DNA of 64,000 nt, from positions 1 to 64,000 of the forward strand of contig DBPT01000031.1 in assembly GCA_002304925.1 (NCBI GenBank). The letters are read 5' to 3'. This document shows positions 57,415-64,000 of this stretch, one piece after another (the stretch's first letter is position 1; every line of letters starts with the position of its first letter). The translations under genes and the position numbers were made by a program. Origin of the DNA: Prolixibacteraceae bacterium UBA1413. Its GTDB lineage: Bacteria; Bacteroidota; Bacteroidia; Bacteroidales; Prolixibacteraceae. A model generated the notes under the pieces. The model was given only the letters and a program-made list of their open reading frames with translations. It was not told where the DNA came from and ran no database searches.

Positions 57415-57440
57415 CCTCCCCTCACGGGAGGATTTTTTTT
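57415..57440 (+). terminator. Terminator ending 3 bases before the ribH start
   Basis: CCTCCC (57415-57420), loop CTCAC, GGGAGG (57426-57431), then ATTTTTTTT. The T-run ends three bases before the ribH ATG, leaving no room for a promoter between; ribH would be expressed only by readthrough or from a promoter inside the TPR gene. Confidence 0.8.
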
Positions 57441-57443
57441 GTT

Positions 57444-57926
57444 ATGGCGACAGGAAATTTATCAGTAAACAGGGGTGGGCCGGTGCCTTCAGCCCGGGGG
57501 ATGTGTTTCGGGATCGTTGTGGCGGAGTGGAACCGGGAAATCACCGAAGCCTTGCTCGGCGGGGCGGAAGCCACATTGAAGGGAAAGGGTTCCCTGAAGG
57601 AAAATTTTGAAATGGTCCGTGTTCCGGGGAGTTTCGAGTTACCTGTGCAGGACAATGGTTAGCCCACATCGGCCGATTTGATGCCATTATTTTGCTGGGG
57701 TGCCTCCTTCAGGGAGAAACACGCCATTTTGACTTCATCTGCCAGGGGGTAACCCAGGGAACCATGGATCTTAACCTGGCATTCAATATCCCTTTTATCT
57801 ATGGTTTGTTGCCCACCGATAACCAGGCTCAGGCACGTGACCGTGCCGGTGGAAAATTGGGAAAAGGGAGCGGAAGCTGCGTTTACAGCCACAAGAATGG
57901 TGGCGCTTCGTGACGCCATAGAATAA
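57444..57926 (+). pseudogene. ribH: 6,7-dimethyl-8-ribityllumazine synthase, with two frameshifts
   Basis: RibH makes the direct precursor of riboflavin. Three frames together give a full enzyme: VPSARGMCFGIVVAEWNREI and VRVPGSFELP in the first, then QWLAHIGRFDAIILLGCLLQ, GETRHFDFICQGVTQGTMDL and TDNQAQARDRAGGKLG in a second, then KGAEAAFTATRMVALRDAIE back in the first frame up to a TAA at 57924. The breaks lie near 57648 (one base lost, a TAG follows at 57660) and 57863 (near an A run). The catalytic His-bearing segment is intact. Two clean single indels and no other damage suggest either very recent loss or base-calling errors. Confidence 0.85.
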
Positions 57927-57930
57927 AAAA

Positions 57931-57954
57931 ACCACCTGCCCGAAGGCAGATGGT
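57931..57954 (-). terminator. UUCG-type terminator on the minus strand
   Basis: On the minus strand ACCATCTGCC, loop TTCG, GGCAGGTGGT is followed by TTTTTT. The stem has one G-T-type mismatch and a stable UUCG loop. It terminates the lipoprotein gene that ends at 57994 and abuts the ribH stop. Confidence 0.85.
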
Positions 57955-57993
57955 CAAATTAAAATCTTTAAAAACCGTTACGAATGAATCGTT

Positions 57994-58485
57994 TTACGGC
58001 CGTCCTCCCTGCTGCATGCGTTCCATTCTTCTTTTCTGCATCTCTTCCTGGTAAACTTCATACTGTTTGTACTGTTCTTCCGAAAGGAGTGCTTTCAGTT
58101 CCTTATCCTGTTCTGCGCGCTGGGCTTCCATTTTGGTGCGCATTTCCTGCCGCTGGGCATCTGTCATGTCCCTGAAACTGCCAGGTGCTCCCCGCATTTC
58201 CTGCATTAATTTGCCATACTTAACAAACAGTTCGGTCACCTTGGCTTCCTGCCCCTCCGTGAATTTCACATATTCAGCCATCTGCTGAACCTGAAATTTT
58301 GCCATCTCTTCAGGATTGAACTGACCCCTGCCGCCCGGACCGCGCTGAGGATCCTGCATCCGGGGGCCTTCCTGAGCCTGAGCTTCTGGCTGAGACTGAT
58401 CTGCAGCCTGTTTCTTGCCTGCCTGCCCACAGCTGATAGAAATGGCAAGCGCAATACATAAAAATAACATACCGAATTTTTTCAT
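57994..58485 (-). CDS. Lipoprotein with Gln/Glu/Arg-rich helical domain (Spy/DUF4890-like)
   Basis: The 163-residue product begins MKKFGMLFLCIALAISISCG, a lipoprotein signal with Cys19. A Gln/Ala/Gly/Arg-rich linker is followed by a helical domain with FNPEEMAKFQVQQMAEYVKF and AQRQEMRTKMEAQRAEQDKE, ending YEVYQEEMQKRRMERMQQGG. This resembles periplasmic Spy-like/DUF4890 proteins of Bacteroidota, thought to act as chaperones or stress sensors, but function is not established here. It precedes (in map order) yidC with its own terminator. Confidence 0.75.
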   Translation of the reverse strand: MKKFGMLFLCIALAISISCGQAGKKQAADQSQPEAQAQEGPRMQDPQRGPGGRGQFNPEEMAKFQVQQMAEYVKFTEGQEAKVTELFVKYGKLMQEMRGAPGSFRDMTDAQRQEMRTKMEAQRAEQDKELKALLSEEQYKQYEVYQEEMQKRRMERMQQGGRP

Positions 58486-58554
58486 ACCTCTCATAAGTTT
58501 ATAAATATCATTTTTGACTACGACAAACACAAATAGTTTAAAGCGATGTTAAAA

Positions 58555-60477
58555 TTATTTACGCCTGGGGGTATTCACGCTGACACCGCGTTCCTTGGCC
58601 ATTTGTTCCAACCGCTGCTGGAATTTTGACTTGGCAACCGTTTTTTTCTTGTTAAGCTGTATCTGAGCCCTGATCTTATCCTCATCTACCATTCCCCTGA
58701 CCAGATAGGTCTGCCCGATGGTGATTACATTGGCCAAAAAGTAATAGTAGCTTAGTCCCGAAGAATAACTGTTCAGGATAAAAAGGAACATGATGGGCAT
58801 CATATACATCATGGTCTTCATTCCGGGCATGGTATTCCCGGAGGTAGCCTGTGAGTTGAGCCTGGTGGAAACGATGGTGGTGATGGTCATCAACAGGCAC
58901 CAGAGACTCACATGATCACCGTAAAAGGGAATGTTAAACGGCAGATCGAGGATGGAATCATAGGTCGAAAGGTCATTGGCCCAGAGAAAACCCTGCTGAC
59001 GAAGTTCTATGGAGGCAGGAAAGAAAAAGAACATGGCGATCAGGATGGGCATCTGGAGCAACATCGGCAGACACCCCCCCATGGGATTCACCCCGGCCTT
59101 TTTATACAATGCCATGATGGCCTGCTGTTTTTCCATCTGTTTATCAGGCCCGAACTTTTCATTGATCTCATCCATCTCAGGCTTCAGAACCCGCATCTTA
59201 GCCTGCGACATATAGGATTTGTAGGTGAACGGGAAAAGAATGATCTTGATAAAGATGGTTAGTAACAGGATGACAATTCCCATGTTGCTAATATAGTTTC
59301 GAAGGAAGTTGAAAACGGGAATGATCAGATATCTGTTAAAGGGTCTGACAATGGAATATCCCAGGTTCACCTGGCGCTCCAGGTTAAGCTTGTACTGCCT
59401 GAGGGTATGGAAATGGTTGGGGCCAAAATAGAACTGCATCCCGTAATTTTCGGAAGGCTTTGCTTCGTAGGGAAGCGACACTTCGGAGGCAAAGGTGGCC
59501 AGATATTTGTCATCATCGGCCATCCGGGTGCTTTGTACCTGGGCTGCAGGAAAGCTCTCGTCGGCAATAAGGGTACTCGTGAAAAAGAGTTGCTTCATCC
59601 CGATCCATTTGATACGGGTACTCAAACTTTCTGAATCCGATTTGGTCGGATTCAGCTTATCGACGTCGTCTTCGAAATAATTGTAATAGATGTTAGTATA
59701 GCGATCCTCCCCGTATTGCGATTTTCTCTCCTGGCGGGGAACGTCAAAAGACCACACCAGGTTTAAGTACGGCTGGTTAGCGGCCACAACACTGTTTAAC
59801 CCCAGCATGGCAATGTCAAAATCGACCATGTAGGAGTTGTACTTCAGGGTATAGGTATGTTCCAGGTAACTTCCGGGAGCCAGTTCCACCCTGAATTTGA
59901 TCATTTCGCTATTCCCCGGATTTTCTGCATTGAATTTTTCATCCCCTTTATCCCCTGTTCTGATTTCCGGTCCCTCAATAACAACGGCTTCAGGTGATTC
60001 CGTGGAGAAAAAGAGCTGGTCGGTCTGGATATTCCTGTTCTGTGAAAAAAAGTTAAGGCTGAACTGGCTCCTGTCTCCTTCGAAAAGGATCAGCGGCTTG
60101 CCGTCATGCGTCTTATACTCTTTGAGTTCAACGGAATAAACCCGACCGCCTTTGTTCGACAGTGTCATTTTAAGCAGGTTATTTTCCAGGGTATGGAATT
60201 TTTCTTCGCCGGAGGCAAAGGCACCAAAGGCGCCCAGTTGACTTTCCTTCTGACGCAGCACCTCCTCCGCCAACAAAGTGTCGGCAATCAGATCTTCACT
60301 GGCAATGGTTTCTGTCTGCTGTTCCAACTGACGTTGCCGCTCCGCCTCCACCTGTTGAATAGAATCCTGTCTATGCTTCATCATTTCGATCTGTTCCTTC
60401 GAAGGCCTGTTGATCACGGAAAAAACGACCAGCACAAGAAAAATCAGGATCATCCCGATGATTGAATTTTTATCCAT
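58555..60477 (-). CDS. yidC: Membrane protein insertase YidC
   Basis: YidC inserts proteins into the inner membrane alone or with Sec. The start MDKNSIIGMILIFLVLVVFS gives 640 residues, right for the Bacteroidota form with a first helix, a large periplasmic P1 beta domain (about residues 70-350) and the conserved five-helix core. Core motifs include NMGIVILLLTIFIKIILFPF, TYKSYMSQAKMRVLKPEMDE and PMGGCLPMLLQMPILIAMFF. The C-terminal tail is basic (KFQQRLEQMAKERGVSVNTP). It starts four bases after the pyrG stop; the two genes are probably one operon. Confidence 0.95.
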   Translation of the reverse strand: MDKNSIIGMILIFLVLVVFSVINRPSKEQIEMMKHRQDSIQQVEAERQRQLEQQTETIASEDLIADTLLAEEVLRQKESQLGAFGAFASGEEKFHTLENNLLKMTLSNKGGRVYSVELKEYKTHDGKPLILFEGDRSQFSLNFFSQNRNIQTDQLFFSTESPEAVVIEGPEIRTGDKGDEKFNAENPGNSEMIKFRVELAPGSYLEHTYTLKYNSYMVDFDIAMLGLNSVVAANQPYLNLVWSFDVPRQERKSQYGEDRYTNIYYNYFEDDVDKLNPTKSDSESLSTRIKWIGMKQLFFTSTLIADESFPAAQVQSTRMADDDKYLATFASEVSLPYEAKPSENYGMQFYFGPNHFHTLRQYKLNLERQVNLGYSIVRPFNRYLIIPVFNFLRNYISNMGIVILLLTIFIKIILFPFTYKSYMSQAKMRVLKPEMDEINEKFGPDKQMEKQQAIMALYKKAGVNPMGGCLPMLLQMPILIAMFFFFPASIELRQQGFLWANDLSTYDSILDLPFNIPFYGDHVSLWCLLMTITTIVSTRLNSQATSGNTMPGMKTMMYMMPIMFLFILNSYSSGLSYYYFLANVITIGQTYLVRGMVDEDKIRAQIQLNKKKTVAKSKFQQRLEQMAKERGVSVNTPRRK

Positions 60478-60481
60478 ATAA

Positions 60482-62092
<1,611 letters not shown>

Positions 62093-62174
62093 TCACTTTA
62101 GGTTCAAAAGCCACAAAAATAATCTTTTATGCGTGAAAAAATATCAGGCACGGAAAATCTCGGGCACCCTGAAA

Positions 62175-62201
62175 GAAAAAAGCCGGTTTTGAAAACCGGC
62201 T
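62175..62201 (-). terminator. Terminator of the DUF349 gene
   Basis: On the minus strand AGCCGGTTTT pairs with AAAACCGGCT (62181-62201) and is followed by TTTTTTC. It lies eight bases after the DUF349 stop and 90 bp before the pyrG start. Confidence 0.85.
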
Positions 62202-62208
62202 CCTGGGG

Positions 62209-64000
62209 TCAATATTCTGATTTGTCAAGATCGTCAATGATCCTGATCTTCTCTTTGAGCTGCTCTATTTTTTCCCGGGTATCCCGGATCTTCTGGTTTA
62301 CATCGGCAATCAACACCTGCGCATTCTTCGAATTGGCAAAAAAACCGATGTTGTTGTCCAGCAAGGTCAGATCGGTCTCCAACTGCTTCAGTTTCATCAT
62401 GTACTTCTCCCTTTCGGACCTGACTTTTGACAAACCACGCGCATTGTCGGTCATCGACTCAATTTTACTCCTGAAGTTGAAAACATTCCTGTTAGAATTG
62501 TCAATATTCAGGGAATCAAATTGTTTGTTAATGGCTTCACGGAACCGGCGCTGAACGGTATCCTTGCTCCTGATCGGCACATGTCCGATCTCAGTCCAGC
62601 GTCGCTGAAATTCGCGAAGGATTTTCAACGATTCAGCAGGATCATCGTCGGGCTTGAAATTTTCCACCTCCCCGATAAGCTTTTCCTTTTCTTTAAGATT
62701 CTCAAGCTGTTCTCCGTCTATATCACTGAAATGCATCGACTTCCTTTCAAAGAAGTAGTCACATGCAGCCCTGAAACGCTTCCAAATGGCATCGGAACTC
62801 TTTCTCGGAATCGGGCCAATCTCTTTCCAGCGTTTCTGTATATCGATAAACTGCTGGGTGGTCTTTTTCCAATCAGTGCTTTCCTTCAGGGTTTCAGCTT
62901 CCAGACAAAGATCAACCTTCATCTGGAGATTCTCTTGCTGAAGATCTTTGTTCTTTGAATAGTATTCCCGCTTATTGGTAAAAAACCTGTCGCACGCCAC
63001 CCTGAAGCGATCGTATACCTTGTTGTTTTCCCTCTTGGGGGCAAAACCAATGGTTTTCCACACCTTCTGAAGTTCAATCAGTTCCCGCGATTTCTCATCC
63101 CATTCACGGTGTGAATTATAGACAGGTGCCGATATCTCCTCAGCTTTCTCGCATAAGGCAACCTTCGCATCCAGATTCTTTTTCTGGTCGAGCTTCCTCT
63201 TTTCAAAATAATCCTGATGTTTCTGATTGATTTTGGAAGTGGCCGCCTTGAAGCGTTCCCAGATATCCTCTTTTTTATCTGCCGGAACGGGTCCTATTTC
63301 CCTCCATTCCTCATGGTATTTCTGAAGAAGGTTAAACGCCTTGATAACGGAAGGTTCCACAAGCAACTCCTCGGCTTTTTCACAAAGTTCAATCTTCGCT
63401 TCCAGGTTCTTTCTCAGGTCAAGGTCACGAAGTTCCTTGTTGATTTTTATATAATCATAGAAATTCTCCACGTGGAAATGATAGGTATCCCACAGATCTT
63501 TCATCTTTGCCTGCGGAACCTGTCCTATCTCATACCATTTCTTTTGTAAATCTCTGAATTCCTGGAAAGTACGATTTATCGATTCTTCCTTGTTCAGCAG
63601 ACCCTTTATCTCCTCAATGATCTCATATTTCTTTTGCAGGTTGATTTCCTTCTCGGCATCAAGTTTTTTCCCTTGCTCAAATTTTATCTGTCTGTACTTT
63701 TTGAGAAGTTCCTTTACGTCGTTGCCGTATGGATCTTCCTCGGCCTCAAAATCCTCTTCATTCCCTCCTTCTTCGATAAATTTTTTCTTTGCCTCGTCTG
63801 TGAGTTCCCTGGATTTTCTGTAAAAAACCGCAATAATGGCATCTGCATTGTGTCCCTGTTCATCAGGATTTTCTTCCACCACTTCGCGAAGCAGATTCAC
63901 CAATTCAATCCGGGAAAGGGAAGAATAATCAACCGTTGTTTCGACCGCATCTTCCTCCTCTGTATCAACATCTTCATCCCCGGATTCCAGTTCCTCTGAA
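62209..64000 (-). CDS. DUF349 repeat protein, 5' end beyond the window
   Basis: The frame is open from the stop at 62209 to the right edge (about 596 residues seen), so the true start lies outside. An acidic stretch (SGDEDVDTEEEDAVETT) precedes a helical N-terminal part. At least four or five DUF349 repeats follow, each carrying a W-x-x-IG-x-x-P motif: KKWYEIGQVPQAKMKDLWDT, EEWREIGPVPADKKEDIWER, KVWKTIGFAPKRENNKVYDR, KRWKEIGPIPRKSSDAIWKR and RRWTEIGHVPIRSKDTVQRR. A Lys/Glu-rich coiled-coil end follows (NQKIRDTREKIEQLKEKIRI). The family is widespread in Bacteroidota and its function is unknown. Confidence 0.9.
   Translation of the reverse strand, partial: SEELESGDEDVDTEEEDAVETTVDYSSLSRIELVNLLREVVEENPDEQGHNADAIIAVFYRKSRELTDEAKKKFIEEGGNEEDFEAEEDPYGNDVKELLKKYRQIKFEQGKKLDAEKEINLQKKYEIIEEIKGLLNKEESINRTFQEFRDLQKKWYEIGQVPQAKMKDLWDTYHFHVENFYDYIKINKELRDLDLRKNLEAKIELCEKAEELLVEPSVIKAFNLLQKYHEEWREIGPVPADKKEDIWERFKAATSKINQKHQDYFEKRKLDQKKNLDAKVALCEKAEEISAPVYNSHREWDEKSRELIELQKVWKTIGFAPKRENNKVYDRFRVACDRFFTNKREYYSKNKDLQQENLQMKVDLCLEAETLKESTDWKKTTQQFIDIQKRWKEIGPIPRKSSDAIWKRFRAACDYFFERKSMHFSDIDGEQLENLKEKEKLIGEVENFKPDDDPAESLKILREFQRRWTEIGHVPIRSKDTVQRRFREAINKQFDSLNIDNSNRNVFNFRSKIESMTDNARGLSKVRSEREKYMMKLKQLETDLTLLDNNIGFFANSKNAQVLIADVNQKIRDTREKIEQLKEKIRIIDDLDKSEY

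Overview
The window looks like the chromosome of a Bacteroidota member, most likely a Bacteroidales-type anaerobe or marine/sediment organism. Genes lack Shine-Dalgarno sequences and are preceded by exact TAnnTTTG -7 boxes. The family set fits this phylum: eukaryote-type citrate synthase, a GH3 enzyme with an embedded PA14 domain, lipoprotein sulfatases, paired FKBP lipoproteins, DUF4159, recF with a DUF721 gene, a long-P1 YidC, EttA, AsnA and PPDK. The species cannot be named from this sequence.

Layout. (1) 1-2.9 kb is AT-rich accessory DNA: a deleted MntA/HepT toxin-antitoxin module, the tail of a PIN-domain gene, and a lipoprotein resembling only the propeptide of an S8 protease. (2) 3-4.6 kb is a Cys-type sulfatase. 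(3) 4.9-11.3 kb is a TCA block (aconitase, two unrelated isocitrate dehydrogenases, citrate synthase) that converts acetyl-CoA and oxaloacetate to 2-oxoglutarate. A possible structured RNA with a terminator follows it. (4) 11.5-20 kb holds membrane proteins, a second MntA/HepT remnant abutting carB, carB, a GH3 glycosidase and a YfcE-like phosphoesterase. (5) 20-30 kb holds sixA, rsmE, DUF4159, the agmatine-to-putrescine pair aguA-aguB, three small outer-membrane barrels (two are tandem paralogues), an M64 peptidase, an MscS channel and two tandem Lrp regulators. (6) 30-46 kb holds rlmB, an ABC-F protein, a NYN-LOTUS protein, a macrodomain, ettA, tsaD, a TamB-like giant, a hicAB pair with a frameshifted toxin, ppdK, an RsmI-like methylase and a PhnP-like hydrolase. 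(7) 46-52 kb holds asnA, tRNA-Arg(TCT), a phytase-like fragment and two Ser-type sulfatases. (8) 52-64 kb is mostly housekeeping: FKBP lipoproteins, an NrnA-like DHH protein, ndk, DUF721/recF, a TPR anchor protein, a frameshifted ribH, yidC, pyrG and a DUF349 protein running off the right edge.

No complete novel system such as a phage-defence island, CRISPR array or transposon is visible. The most unusual signals are: degenerate hexamer (GAGGTT-like) repeat islands placed directly after stop codons, some joined to short palindromic elements; several broken toxin-antitoxin modules; a type I isocitrate dehydrogenase with NAD-type cofactor residues beside an NADP-type enzyme; a ribH with two indels; and two intergenic small-RNA candidates.
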